A stretch of 64,000 nt of DNA from Marivibrio halodurans. Lineage in GTDB: Bacteria > Pseudomonadota > Alphaproteobacteria > UBA8366 > Aestuariispiraceae. The notes beneath the pieces were generated by a model. That model searched no databases. It saw only the letters and a list, made by a program, of their open reading frames with translations, and had not been told where the DNA came from. The translations under genes and the position numbers were made by a program. The stretch lies in assembly GCF_017963645.1 (NCBI RefSeq), contig NZ_JAGMWN010000012.1, positions 1 to 64,000 on the forward strand. The letters run 5' to 3'. Position 1 is the first letter of the stretch. Every line of letters begins with the position of its first letter. This document shows positions 1-10,230 of this stretch, piece after piece.

Positions 1-1120
1 TATTGCGTCGCGCTGTCCGTCGAGCCGTCGGCGTCCGACACCGTGTAGGTGAAGTTGTCCGGCAGATCCCCGCCCGAATGATCCTCGCTGGCGTCGGAGG
101 TATAGCTCCACGTCCCGTCGCCATTGACCGTCAGCTCGCCATATTGCGTGTTCACCGTGTCACCGGCCGACGCCGACTGCTCGTCGCCATTCTCGTCCGT
201 GTAGGTGAAGCTCACGACCTCGAGGCCACCATCGGCGCCCGCGTCGTCGTTATCCAGCACATTGCCGCCGACGCTGTTCGTGCCCTCGGCCACCGTGGCC
301 CCGCCGTCGCCGGAATCCGGGCCGTCGTCGCGGGCGATCGGCTCGCCGCCATCCGTGATCTCGATCGCCTGCTGCGCCGTCGACGTGTCCCCGTCGCCGT
401 CCGTGATCGTGTAGCTAAAGCCGTCGGTCGGATTGCCGTTGGAATTGTCGACATCCGCCACCGGCGTGAAGGACCAATCGCCGTTCGCCGAAACCGTCAA
501 CGAGCCGTACTGCGTCGTCACCGTCGACCCGGCGGCAGCCGTCTGCGCCTGACCGTTGGCATCGGTATAGCCGAAGCTCGTCAGCGTGGCGCCGTCCGGA
601 CCCTCGACGTCATTACCCATGACATTACCGGTGATCGGGCCCGTGCCCTCCGCCACCGACACCGTCGCGTCATCCACCGCGACCGGAACGCCGTCCGTCA
701 CCGTGATGTATTGCGTCGCGCTGTCCGTCGAGCCGTCGGCGTCCGACACCGTGTAGGTGAAGTTGTCCGGCAGATCCCCGCCCGAGTGATCCTCGCTGGC
801 GTCGGAGGTATAGCTCCACGTCCCGTCGCCATTGACGGTCAGCTCGCCATATTGCGTGTTCACCGTATCCCCGGCCGACGCCGACTGCTCGTCGCCATTC
901 TCGTCCGTGTAGGTGAAGCCCGTAACCGTCAGCCCGCCGTCGGCGCCGCCCTCGTCGTTCGTCAGGACATTGCCGCTCGTGCTGTTCGAGCCTTCCGCGA
1001 CGCTCGCCCCGCCGTCGCCGGCACCCGGGCCGTCGTCGCGGGCGATCGGCTCGCCGCCATCCGTGATCTCGATCGCCTGCTGCGCCGTCGAGGTATCCCC
1101 GTCGCCGTCCGTGATCGTGT
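1..1120 (-). repeat. Near-identical 708-bp repeat units in adhesin (left block)
   Basis: Bases 1-708 are one full unit encoding two 118-aa domains, and the same sequence restarts at 709. The second unit matches the first for about 400 bp and then diverges into a different domain pair. Both match the block starting at 5503. By eye, units 1-708 and 5503-6210 differ at about a dozen positions. Confidence 0.9.
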
Positions 1121-4100
1121 AGCTGAAGCCGTCGACAACGGCCCCGTTCGTGTTGTCCACGCTCGCGTTCGGCGTGAAGCTCCACGTCCCGTCCCCATTC
1201 ACCGTCAGCGACCCGTTCGCCGTCGTCACCGTCGACCCGGCCGTCGCCGTCTGCGCCTGACCGTTCGCGTCCGTGTAGCCGAAGCTCGTCAGCGACGCCC
1301 CGTCCGCGCCCTCGACATCATTATCGAGAACATTGCCGTCGACGGTATTGCCGCCCTCAACGACGCTGACCGTCGCATCGTCGATCGCCTGCGGGACGTC
1401 GTCCACGACATCGACCGTGAAGCCCGCGACCGCCTCGCTGCCGTCGGTGTCGGTAACCTTCACCTCGAAGGGCAGATTCGTGATCGCGTTCTCACCCGCG
1501 CCGTCCGGATGGTCGATCCGCCCTTGAAGATCGAAGGTGAAGCCATATTGGCCGCCCGATTCACCGAGCGTCACCGTGAAGATCGTGTCGGAGCCGGCGG
1601 AGCCGGTGATCGTCTGGCCATCCGGCGAGACGCTATAGGTGAGCGGCACGCCACCGGAGGTCAGGTTGGCATCCTGCAGCCCCTGAGGCACCTGCAGAAC
1701 CACGCCAGAGAGACCGTCCGTGCCGCCGTCGATGGTCAGGGATCCGGACACACTGGTGGCGTCGCTTCCGTCCGACCCGCTCGTCAGATCGTCCTCGTCG
1801 ATCGTGAAGGCATCGCCCTGAGCGCCCAAACCACCCTCGACATCGACCGTCGGGCCGCGATCCGTGACCGCGATCGGTTGCACGGCCGTGTCGGTATCCC
1901 CGTCGCTGTCGGTGATGGTGTAGGAGAAGCTGTCCTCGAGATACGAAGCGGTACCGTGGTCCAGCCCACCATTGGCGGTGTAGCTCCAGGTTCCGTTCGC
2001 GTTGACGGTCAACGAGCCATATTGCGTATCGACCGAGCTGCCGGCGGCGGCGGTCTGTTGCTGGCCGTTTTGATCGGTATAGGTGAAGCTGGTGAGCGAC
2101 GCGCCCTCGGCATCCGCCCCCAATTCATCATTGGCGAAGAGATTCACCGCGCCGTGCGAGGTGCCGATGGTAGCGCCGCCCTCGCCAACGAAGATCGGTG
2201 TTTCGGAGCGCGCGTTCGGCACATCGTCCACCACCTGGATATCGAGGTCGCCGCGCGCCTCGTCCCCATCCAGATCCGTCGCGACGACGGTGAGCGGGAT
2301 ATCGCTGATCGCGTTCTCGCCCGCACCCGCCGGGTGGTCGAGATTGCGGACCAGATCGAAGCTATAGGAATAGCCGCTGTTGGCGTCGCCCGTGATCGTC
2401 GCCGTGAAGACAGTCTGACCGTCGGCCGTCGCGGTCACGGTCAATCCATCGGAGGAAAGGCTGTAGCTCAACGCCTCCCCGCCCGAGGTCAATCCAGCGT
2501 TCGTGAGTTCCGTCGGGATCTCGAAGCGCACCGGGTCCGTCGCGGCGGGTCCATCGTCGCCGAAATCGATCTGAATCGCCTGGGTGAAGGACGACGCGCC
2601 GGTTCCATCCGTACCGGTCTCACCGTCCCCAACCTCGGAGCCGAGATCATCCTCATCCACGCTGCCGCCGCCGGGCTGGCCGAAGGGCTGCGAGGCGAAG
2701 CCGATCTGGGGACCGCCGTCGGTGATCGAGATCGCCTGAACGGCGCTCGCCGTATCGCCGTCGGAATCGGTCACCGTATAGCCGAAGCCGTCCTCCAGCG
2801 CGGTTGTCACATTGTCCAGATCATCCGTGACCGTATAGGTCCAGGACCCGTCGCCATTCACCGTGAGTTGGCCGTATTGCGTGTCGACCGTGGAGCCGGC
2901 GGCCACCGTCTGCTGCTGGCCGTTCTCGTCGGCATAGGTGAAGCTGGTAACCGTGCCTCCGTCGGCGCCGATCGCGTCGTTGAGGAGCACATTGCCACCA
3001 ACGCCGCCCTCCGCCTCGGTCATGGAGATCGCCGGCTCGTCGTTCGCGACCGGCGCGTCGTCGACGATATCGACCGTGATGTCCGCGCGCGCGACCGACC
3101 CATCGCCGTCCGTCGCCACCAGGGTGAAGGGCAGGTTGGAGATGACATTCTCGCCCGCGCCCGTCGGGTGGTCGATCGGCTGGGAGAGGGTCGCGGTATA
3201 GCTGTAGCCGTTCGTCGGATCGCCATTGAGCGTGATCGACAGCACCTCGTCCCCACCGGCGGAACCGATGATCGACATGCCGTCGCCCGACAGCGCGAAG
3301 GTAATGGCCTGTCCGCCCGCGGTCAGACCGGCCGCGGTCAATGCGGCCGGAATCTCCAGCACCAGGGGCGCGTTCGCCGCCGGACCGTCATTGCCGAAAT
3401 CGACCGCGATATCCTTGGTGACGAAAACGGCGTCGCTCTGATCGCTGCCGCCGGGCGACAGATCATCCTCGTCCAGCGCGATGTCGGACGTATCCGACAA
3501 GGGGTCGCCCGGGCCGCCGGGGAAGCCGAGCTCCGGCCCGCCATCGCCGATGGTGATGTCCTGCGTCGCGCTGGCGATATCGCCGTCACCGTCCGTGATC
3601 ACATAGGTGAACGGATCGTGCATCCCATCGCCATCGACACTGGTATTCGTCGTATAGCTCCAATTGCCGTCGGCATGAACGGTCAAGGAACCATATTGCG
3701 TATCGACCGCCTGGCCGACCGTTCCGGTCTGCTGCTGGCCGTTCTCGTCGGTGTAGGTGAAGCTCGTGATCTCCGCCCCGTCGGCGCCGAGATCGTCATT
3801 GGCCAACAGATTCGGCGCGCCGTCATCGGTGCCGATGGTCTGCCCCCCTTCGGAGACGGTCAGGGTCTGCTCGTCCGCGGCCTGCGGCACGTCATCGACG
3901 ACATCGACCGTGAAGGTCGCGCTGGCCGTGCTGCCGTCGGTGTCCGTGACCGCGACGCCAAAGGGAATGCCGGACAGAACATTCTCGCCCGCCGCGTTCG
4001 CGTGATCGAGCGCGCCTTCCAAGTTGAAGGTGAAACCGTACTGGCCGCCCGATTCCGTCAGATCGACCGTGAAGACCGTATCGCCGCCCGCGCCCGCGGT

Positions 4101-7100
4101 CGCCGTCAGGGTTTGGCCGTTATTGGACAGCGTGTAGACGAGCCCCTGCCCACCCGAGGTCAGGTTGAGATCCTGCAGCGCCTGCGGCACTTCCAGCGAG
4201 ACCCCGCCGATCCCGTCGGCCCCGCCGTCGATGGTCAGCGAGCCGGAGACACTCGTCGAGTCCGATCCGTCCGTCCCGCCGGCGACATCATCCTCGTCCA
4301 GCGCGAAGGAATCGCCGCCGACGCCAAGGCCACCATCGACATCGATGCTCGGCCCCTCGTCGGTTAGCTGGATTCCCTGCGTCCCGGCGGAGGTATCGCC
4401 GTCGGCGTCGGTCACGGTATAGGTGAAGCTGTCGAACGGATGCGGCGTCACATCGTGGTTCGCCGCCTCGTCCGCGGTGTAGCTCCAGCTACCATCGGCA
4501 TTGACGGTCAGCTTGCCATATTGGGTATCGGCCTCCTGGCCGACCGTTCCAGTCTGCTGCTGACCATTGTCGTCGGTGTAGGTGAAGCTGGTGATCTCGC
4601 CGCCATCGGCGCCCAGATTGTCGTTCGCCAACAGGTTCGGCGCGCCGAAATCGGTGCCGATGGAACCGCCGTCCTCGCTGACATTCAGGGACTGCTCGCC
4701 CGCGGCCAACGGCACGTCGTCGACGACCGAGACATCGAAGCTCGCCTGCGAGGTGCTGCCGTCGGAATCCGTGACGGTCACGTCGAACGGCAGGGTCAGG
4801 CTGTTTTGCGCCTGGCCGGCCGGATGGTCGATCGCCTTGGAAAGCGTGAAGTCGTAGCCGCTGTTATTCGCGTTGATCGTCGCCGTGAAGACGGTATCGC
4901 CGCCGGCCGAGCCGGTGATCGTCTTGCCGTCGCCCGACAGCGCATAGGTGATCTCCACCCCGTCGGAATAGAGCGTCGGCAACCCGACCGTGCCCGCGAA
5001 GGACACGTCCGTCACCGCGTCGGTGCCATGGGTTTGGGTGAACGTGCCGGAGACGGTCGTCGATTCGGGCGTGGCATCGCTGCCCGCGCTCAGGTCGTCC
5101 TCGTCCACCGTGGCATCGGTCGCGTCGATCTGCGCGGCATTGCCGTCCGTGATCTCGATCGCCTGTTCGGCCGTCGACGTATCCCCGTCGCCATCGGTGA
5201 TCGTGTAGCTGAAGCCGTCGGTCGGATTGCCGTTGGAATTGTCGACATCCGACACCGGGGTGAAGGACCAAGTACCGTCGCCATTCACCGTCAAGGAGCC
5301 GTATTGGGTCGTCACCGTCGACCCGGCAGCGGCCGTCTGCGCCTGACCGTTGGCATCGGTATAGCCGAAGCTCGTCAGCGTGGCGCCATCCGGGCCCTCG
5401 CTGTCATTCGCCATCACGTCGCCGGTAATCGGGCCCGCGCCCTCCGCCACCGTGGCGGTCTCGTCGTTCACCGCGACCGGCACGCCGTCGGTCACCGTGA
5501 TGTATTGCGTCGCGCTGTCCGTCGAGCCGTCGGCATCCGACACCGTGTAGGTGAAGTTGTCCGGCAGATCCCCGCCCGAATGATCCTCGCTGGCGTCGGA
5601 GGTATAGCTCCACGTCCCGTCGCCATTGACCGTCAGCTCGCCATATTGCGTGTTCACCGTGTCACCGGCCGACGCCGACTGCTCGTCCCCGTTCTCGTCC
5701 GTGTAGGTGAAGCTCACGACCTCGAGGCCACCATCGGCGCCCGCGTCGTCGTTATCCAGCACATTGCCGCCGACGCTGTTCGTGCCCTCGGCCACGCTGG
5801 CCCCGCCGTCGCCGGAATCCGGGCCGTCGTCGCGGGCGATCGGCTCGCCGCCGTCCGTGATCTCGATCGCCTGCTGCGCCGTCGACGTGTCGCCGTCGCC
5901 GTCCGTGATCGTGTAGCTGAAGCCGTCGGTCGGGTTGCCGTTGGAATTGTCGACATCCGCCACCGGCGTGAAGGACCAATCGCCGTTCGCCGAAACCGTC
6001 AACGAGCCGTACTGCGTCGTCACCGTCGACCCGGCGGCAGCCGTCTGCGCCTGACCGTTGGCATCGGTATAGCCGAAGCTCGTCAGCGTGGCGCCGTCCG
6101 GACCCTCGACGTCATTGCCCATGACATTACCGGTGATCGGGCCCGTGCCCTCCGCCACCGACACCGTCGCGTCATCCACCGCGACCGGAACGCCGTCGGT
6201 CACCGTGATGTATTGCGTCGCGCTGTCCGTCGACCCGTCCGCGTCCGACACCGTGTAGGTGAAGTTGTCCGGCAGATCCCCGCCCGAGTGATCCTCGCTG
6301 GCGTCGGAGGTATAGCTCCACGTCCCGTCGCCATTGACCGTCAGCTCGCCATATTGCGTGTTCACCGTGTCACCGGCCGACGCCGACTGCTCGTCCCCGT
6401 TCTCGTCCGTGTAGGTGAAGCTCACGACCTCGAGGCCACCATCGGCGCCCGCGTCGTCGTTATCCAGCACATTGCCGCCGACGCTGTTCGTGCCCTCGGC
6501 CACGCTGGCCCCGCCGTCGCCGGCCCCCGGGCCGTCGTCGCGGGCGATCGGCTCGCCGCCGTCCGTGATCTCGATCGGCTGCTGGGCGCTGGAAATATCG
6601 CCGTCGCCATCCGTGATCGTATAGGTAAAGCCCGTGGAGACCGGCCCGCCGCTCTGGTCGATGCCGTCGTTCGGGGTGAAGCTCCAATCCCCATTCGTGC
6701 CGACCGTGAGCGAGCCATATTGCGTGTCGACCGTGGAGCCGGCGGCCACCGTCTGCTGCTGGCCGTTCTCGTCGATATAGGTGAAGCTCGTCAGCGTGGC
6801 GCCGTCCGGGCCGCCATCGTCATTACCCATGACATTGCCGGTGGCGGCGGAGCCGCCCTCGACCACGGAGACGAGGGTGTCGTCCACCGCGACCGGAACC
6901 CCGTCCGTGACCGTGATATACTGCGTCGCGCTGGAGCTGTCGCCGTCCTGGTCGGCGATCATGTAGGTGAAGTTGTCCGGAAGCGCGCTGACGGCGGAAT
7001 GATCCTCCGTCGCGTCCGGGACATAGCTCCAACTCCCGTTCGCATTGACGGTCAGCGAGCCGTACTGCGTATCGACCGCCTGGCCGATCGTTCCAGTCTG

Positions 7101-9674
7101 CTGAGCGCCGTTCTCGTCCGTATAGGTGAAGGAGGTGACGGTGACGCTGCCATCGCCGCCGGCATCGTCGTTATCCAGAACATTGCCGGAAATACCGGTC
7201 GCGCCCTCGACCACCGTGGCCCCGCCATCGCCGGCGCCGGGCCCGTCATCCTCGGCCACCGGGCCGGGGCCATCCGTAATTTCGATCGGCTGCTCCGCCG
7301 TCGAGGTGTCACCGTCGCCATCCGTGATGGTGTAGCTGAAGCCGTCCGCGACGGCCCCGTTCGTGTGATCGATGCCGGTATCGGGCGTGAAGCTCCAACT
7401 CCCGTTCGCATTGACGGTCAGCGAACCGTATTGCGTATCGACCGCCTGGCCGACCGTGCCGGTCTGCTGCTGGCCGTTCTCGTCCATATAGGTGAAGGAG
7501 GTGACCGTGGCGCCATCCGGGCCGGCATCGTCATTGCCCATGACATTACCGGTGATCGGGCCCGCGCCCTCGACCGCCGTGGCGGTCGGATCGTCCACCG
7601 CGAGCGGCACGCCGTCCGTCACCGTGATGTACTGCGTCGCCGTATCGGTCGAGCCGTCGGAATCCGACACCGTGTAGGTGAAATTGTCCGGCAGATCGCC
7701 GCCCGAATGATCCTCCGACGCATCCGACACATAGGTCCACGTGCCGTTCGCATTGACCGTCAGCGAGCCATATTGCGTATCGACGGTGGAGCCGGCCGCC
7801 GCCGTCGCCGTCGCGCCGCTTTCCGTCGTGTAGGTGAATTCGGTGACCGACAGCCCGCCATCCGGGCCGGCGCTGTCGTTCGTCAGCACATTGCCGTCGA
7901 TCGAGTTGACGCCCTCGGCCACCGACTGGCCGCCATCGCCCGCACCAGGCCCGTCGTCATTCGCGGTCGGCACGCCGACATCGGTGATCAGGATCGGCTG
8001 CGTCGCGGAAGAGGAATCGCCGTCGCCGTCCGTGATCGTGTAGGTGAACCCGTCCGGAACCGGCCCGCCGCTATTGTCGACGGTGGCATCCGGCGTATAG
8101 CTCCAGGTGCCGTTGGCATTGACCGTGAGCTGGCCGTTCTGCGTCGTCACCGTCTGTCCGGCCAGCGCGACCTGGATGCCGCCGCCCGGCGCGGTATAGG
8201 AGAAGAAGGTGAGCGAGGCGCCGTCCGGTCCCTGCACGTCGTTGGACATGACATTGCCGGAAATGGCCGCACCGCCTTCCGCGACGGAAACCGCCGAATC
8301 GTCGATCGCGGTCGGCACGCCGTCGGAAACGCCGATGAACTGCGTCGCGCTATCGGACAGACCGGCGCTGTTGGTCGCGGTATAGGTGAAGGTTTCCGTA
8401 AGGCTCGTGCCCGCGGAATGGTTCTCGCTCGGGTCGGAAGTATAGCTCCAGGTGCCGTTGCCGTTCACGGTCAACTGGCCATAACGGGTATCGACCGGCA
8501 CGCCGGGCGTTCCGGTCTGAACCGCGCCATTCTCGCCCACATAGGTGAAGGAGGTCACGGAAACCGTGCCCGACCCGGCCGAATCATTCGCCAGGACATT
8601 GCCGGAAACCGAATTGCCGCCTTCCGCGACACTCGCGCCGCCGGCGGTCAGCGCCGGCCCGTCATCCAGGGCGTTCGGCGGCGCCGGCAGGGGCGGCGTC
8701 GTCGGCACCGCCGGCGGGTTCGGCAGAGGCGTCGGACCCGCCGTCGTGATCGGCGGCGGGGTCGTGATCGGCGGCGGGGTAATGCCCCCGGACGGCGGGT
8801 TGGAGATCGTCGAGGGGCCCGAGCCCCCCCCCGAGGACGTGGATGGCAGCGCACCCGAGCCCGTCGTGCCGCCGCGCGAGGTATCGCCCCCGATGCCCTC
8901 GCTGCCCGGGCTGGATTCCCCCGACCCGTTGCCGTAGTTGGTCACCGGGCCGACATTCGATTGACCGGAGGCCGTATTGGTATCGGCCAGCGCATCGGCC
9001 AGCGCGTCGATGTTGGAGCCCATGTCGATGAGCTCCTGCGACGACATCAGGCTTCCATCCGGCAGCAGCAGGATCGGCGGCGCGTCGGAGAAGGCCGCGT
9101 CGACGAGCGAGCCCATGATGATCTGGCCGCCGTCGGAGAAGCTCAGGATGATGTTGTTGTCGGTCTGGATGACCTCGACTTCCTCGAGGTCGAAATTGAG
9201 TCGCAGCGGCTGGCCCGGCTCGATCAGCATCTCGACGGAGACGCCGGCATCCGGACGCTCGACGTCGATCGCGCGACCCTCCAGCTCGGGATCGCTGGCG
9301 GCGATCTCGAAGGGGTTGGTATTGTTCGTGTTCTGCTCCGCCTGGGCATCCTGGATGGCGGAGTCGGGAGTCAAAAGAAGCGGGGGATTCGCCGTGAAGC
9401 CACCCGGCTCCGTCGATGTCAGCACGACCTGTCCGCCGCCCGGGAAGGTAAGCGTGATCGCATCCGGCGTGCTGGAGATCGTCGCCTCGCCCGCGTCGAA
9501 GTCGAGGCGCAGGGCCTGACCCGGCGCGATCGGCACCTCCTCGCTGCCGCCGCCGAGCGGCGCGGCGATCGAGATCGCGGTGCCCGCGGCCTCGCTGCTT
9601 TCCGGGATGTAGTCGAACGCGTCATCCGCCCCGTTCTGGTATCCGAGGCTCGGAATCTGACCGTCAACCGCCAT
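1..9674 (-). CDS. Giant VCBS/T1SS-143-type repeat adhesin, C-terminus beyond the left edge
   Basis: The minus frame starting with ATG at 9674 stays open to base 1, giving more than 3,224 codons, and the repeats stay in register throughout. AAGGA lies 8 nt before the ATG. There is no N-terminal signal peptide, as expected for a type I secretion substrate whose signal is C-terminal. Residues 1-230 hold two copies of a small module (LRLDFD... and LRLNFD..., each followed by a GGQ motif). A Pro/Gly/Thr-rich linker covers about 270-340. After that come cadherin/VCBS-like domains of about 118 aa (SVAEGG, NVLANDxxG, SFTYTDENG, YGxLTVNxxGTWSYT, TDSDGD). Between about 5090 and 1330 they alternate with modules resembling the T1SS-143/DUF5801 repeat (DGLSGVxLQVPQ, IDHPDGAGENAI). 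Family knowledge points to a surface adhesin of the BapA/LapA kind. The TolC gene just upstream fits. The calcium-binding C-terminus and secretion signal are not visible here. Confidence 0.92.
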   Translation of the reverse strand, partial: MAVDGQIPSLGYQNGADDAFDYIPESSEAAGTAISIAAPLGGGSEEVPIAPGQALRLDFDAGEATISSTPDAITLTFPGGGQVVLTSTEPGGFTANPPLLLTPDSAIQDAQAEQNTNNTNPFEIAASDPELEGRAIDVERPDAGVSVEMLIEPGQPLRLNFDLEEVEVIQTDNNIILSFSDGGQIIMGSLVDAAFSDAPPILLLPDGSLMSSQELIDMGSNIDALADALADTNTASGQSNVGPVTNYGNGSGESSPGSEGIGGDTSRGGTTGSGALPSTSSGGGSGPSTISNPPSGGITPPPITTPPPITTAGPTPLPNPPAVPTTPPLPAPPNALDDGPALTAGGASVAEGGNSVSGNVLANDSAGSGTVSVTSFTYVGENGAVQTGTPGVPVDTRYGQLTVNGNGTWSYTSDPSENHSAGTSLTETFTYTATNSAGLSDSATQFIGVSDGVPTAIDDSAVSVAEGGAAISGNVMSNDVQGPDGASLTFFSYTAPGGGIQVALAGQTVTTQNGQLTVNANGTWSYTPDATVDNSGGPVPDGFTYTITDGDGDSSSATQPILITDVGVPTANDDGPGAGDGGQSVAEGVNSIDGNVLTNDSAGPDGGLSVTEFTYTTESGATATAAAGSTVDTQYGSLTVNANGTWTYVSDASEDHSGGDLPDNFTYTVSDSDGSTDTATQYITVTDGVPLAVDDPTATAVEGAGPITGNVMGNDDAGPDGATVTSFTYMDENGQQQTGTVGQAVDTQYGSLTVNANGSWSFTPDTGIDHTNGAVADGFSYTITDGDGDTSTAEQPIEITDGPGPVAEDDGPGAGDGGATVVEGATGISGNVLDNDDAGGDGSVTVTSFTYTDENGAQQTGTIGQAVDTQYGSLTVNANGSWSYVPDATEDHSAVSALPDNFTYMIADQDGDSSSATQYITVTDGVPVAVDDTLVSVVEGGSAATGNVMGNDDGGPDGATLTSFTYIDENGQQQTVAAGSTVDTQYGSLTVGTNGDWSFTPNDGIDQSGGPVSTGFTYTITDGDGDISSAQQPIEITDGGEPIARDDGPGAGDGGASVAEGTNSVGGNVLDNDDAGADGGLEVVSFTYTDENGDEQSASAGDTVNTQYGELTVNGDGTWSYTSDASEDHSGGDLPDNFTYTVSDADGSTDSATQYITVTDGVPVAVDDATVSVAEGTGPITGNVMGNDVEGPDGATLTSFGYTDANGQAQTAAAGSTVTTQYGSLTVSANGDWSFTPVADVDNSNGNPTDGFSYTITDGDGDTSTAQQAIEITDGGEPIARDDGPDSGDGGASVAEGTNSVGGNVLDNDDAGADGGLEVVSFTYTDENGDEQSASAGDTVNTQYGELTVNGDGTWSYTSDASEDHSGGDLPDNFTYTVSDADGSTDSATQYITVTDGVPVAVNDETATVAEGAGPITGDVMANDSEGPDGATLTSFGYTDANGQAQTAAAGSTVTTQYGSLTVNGDGTWSFTPVSDVDNSNGNPTDGFSYTITDGDGDTSTAEQAIEITDGNAAQIDATDATVDEDDLSAGSDATPESTTVSGTFTQTHGTDAVTDVSFAGTVGLPTLYSDGVEITYALSGDGKTITGSAGGDTVFTATINANNSGYDFTLSKAIDHPAGQAQNSLTLPFDVTVTDSDGSTSQASFDVSVVDDVPLAAGEQSLNVSEDGGSIGTDFGAPNLLANDNLGADGGEITSFTYTDDNGQQQTGTVGQEADTQYGKLTVNADGSWSYTADEAANHDVTPHPFDSFTYTVTDADGDTSAGTQGIQLTDEGPSIDVDGGLGVGGDSFALDEDDVAGGTDGSDSTSVSGSLTIDGGADGIGGVSLEVPQALQDLNLTSGGQGLVYTLSNNGQTLTATAGAGGDTVFTVDLTESGGQYGFTFNLEGALDHANAAGENVLSGIPFGVAVTDTDGSTASATFTVDVVDDVPQAADEQTLTVSEGGQTIGTDDGAPNLLANDDLGADGAEITSFTYTDENGQQQTGTVGQAVDTQYGSLTVHADGNWSYTTNTSVDGDGMHDPFTYVITDGDGDIASATQDITIGDGGPELGFPGGPGDPLSDTSDIALDEDDLSPGGSDQSDAVFVTKDIAVDFGNDGPAANAPLVLEIPAALTAAGLTAGGQAITFALSGDGMSIIGSAGGDEVLSITLNGDPTNGYSYTATLSQPIDHPTGAGENVISNLPFTLVATDGDGSVARADITVDIVDDAPVANDEPAISMTEAEGGVGGNVLLNDAIGADGGTVTSFTYADENGQQQTVAAGSTVDTQYGQLTVNGDGSWTYTVTDDLDNVTTALEDGFGYTVTDSDGDTASAVQAISITDGGPQIGFASQPFGQPGGGSVDEDDLGSEVGDGETGTDGTGASSFTQAIQIDFGDDGPAATDPVRFEIPTELTNAGLTSGGEALSYSLSSDGLTVTATADGQTVFTATITGDANSGYSYSFDLVRNLDHPAGAGENAISDIPLTVVATDLDGDEARGDLDIQVVDDVPNARSETPIFVGEGGATIGTSHGAVNLFANDELGADAEGASLTSFTYTDQNGQQQTAAAGSSVDTQYGSLTVNANGTWSYTANGGLDHGTASYLEDSFSYTITDSDGDTDTAVQPIAVTDRGPTVDVEGGLGAQGDAFTIDEDDLTSGSDGSDATSVSGSLTIDGGTDGLSGVVLQVPQGLQDANLTSGGVPLTYSVSPDGQTITGSAGSDTIFTVTLGESGGQYGFTFDLQGRIDHPDGAGENAITNLPFEVKVTDTDGSEAVAGFTVDVVDDVPQAIDDATVSVVEGGNTVDGNVLDNDVEGADGASLTSFGYTDANGQAQTATAGSTVTTANGSLTVNGDGTWSFTPNASVDNTNGAVVDGFSYTITDGDGDTSTAQQAIEITDGGEPIARDDGPGAGDGGASVAEGSNSTSGNVLTNDEGGADGGLTVTGFTYTDENGDEQSASAGDTVNTQYGELTVNGDGTWSYTSDASEDHSGGDLPDNFTYTVSDADGSTDSATQYITVTDGVPVAVDDATVSVAEGTGPITGNVMGNDVEGPDGATLTSFGYTDANGQAQTAAAGSTVTTQYGSLTVSANGDWSFTPVADVDNSNGNPTDGFSYTITDGDGDTSTAQQAIEITDGGEPIARDDGPDSGDGGATVAEGTNSVGGNVLDNDDAGADGGLEVVSFTYTDENGDEQSASAGDTVNTQYGELTVNGDGTWSYTSDASEDHSGGDLPDNFTYTVSDADGSTDSATQ
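5503..6580 (-). repeat. Near-identical 708-bp repeat units in adhesin (right block)
   Basis: A full unit spans 5503-6210 and restarts at 6211, remaining near-identical for about 365 bp. It is a close copy of the block at 1-1120, although about 4 kb of quite different repeat modules lie between them. This suggests recent duplication or gene conversion. Confidence 0.9.
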
Positions 9675-10185
9675 GGCTCTCGTCCTTGCGCTTCCGGGTC
9701 GCTGCGCCTCCCGTCCCTTCCCGAACGATCGGCCGACCCATGAAAGTCCGTTCACGGCGTTCCCGCCGCCTGCCCGACCGCCCCAACGGCGGCCGGGGAA
9801 TACCTTGGACACACGTCTCCCAAGGTCATCCAACCATACAATATGCCGGACACGCCCTCGATTTCCACAAAAACATGTTAAAATATATATCTTATTTATA
9901 TAAAATGCAGTATTTTATGGTTTATCCATTCTTCCCAAAGACATATGCTATTCTACCGGCCGTGCCTCCCTCCGGATTCCGAGCATCCGCCGGCATGCTC
10001 GGGCCCGTGCCATAGCCGGACCGTCCCTTGGCGCGAGGTGGTCATCCGGCATGCCGCGACGTCGTACCGGCGCGGCTTTATATGTTCCGGCCTCCCGACA
10101 CCCGCGATACCCGCCCCCTCCAATGTTCCCAATCGATGTTCCTAACCGATATCCCGAACCGCCGCGTAAGGCGCGCCGGATTGCC

Positions 10186-10209
10186 GGACGCGGACGCGGA
10201 CGCGGACGC
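10186..10209. repeat. GGACGC hexanucleotide x4
   Basis: Four perfect tandem copies of GGACGC lie in the non-coding leader between the two adhesin-system genes. No coding role is apparent. Confidence 0.8.
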
Positions 10210-10230
10210 GCAAGGGCCGGATAGGCTTAT

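Noticed and set aside
1-9674. Regularly spaced repeats as a possible CRISPR array
   Set aside because: The period is about 354/708 bp, in frame, and encodes protein domains; CRISPR repeats are about 25-45 bp with unique spacers.
3-9743. Very long plus-strand open frames (about 1,450 and 1,770 codons)
   Set aside because: They are antisense to the VCBS-repeat adhesin. Their translations are Arg/Ala/Val-rich and show only the mirrored repeat period, with no known fold.
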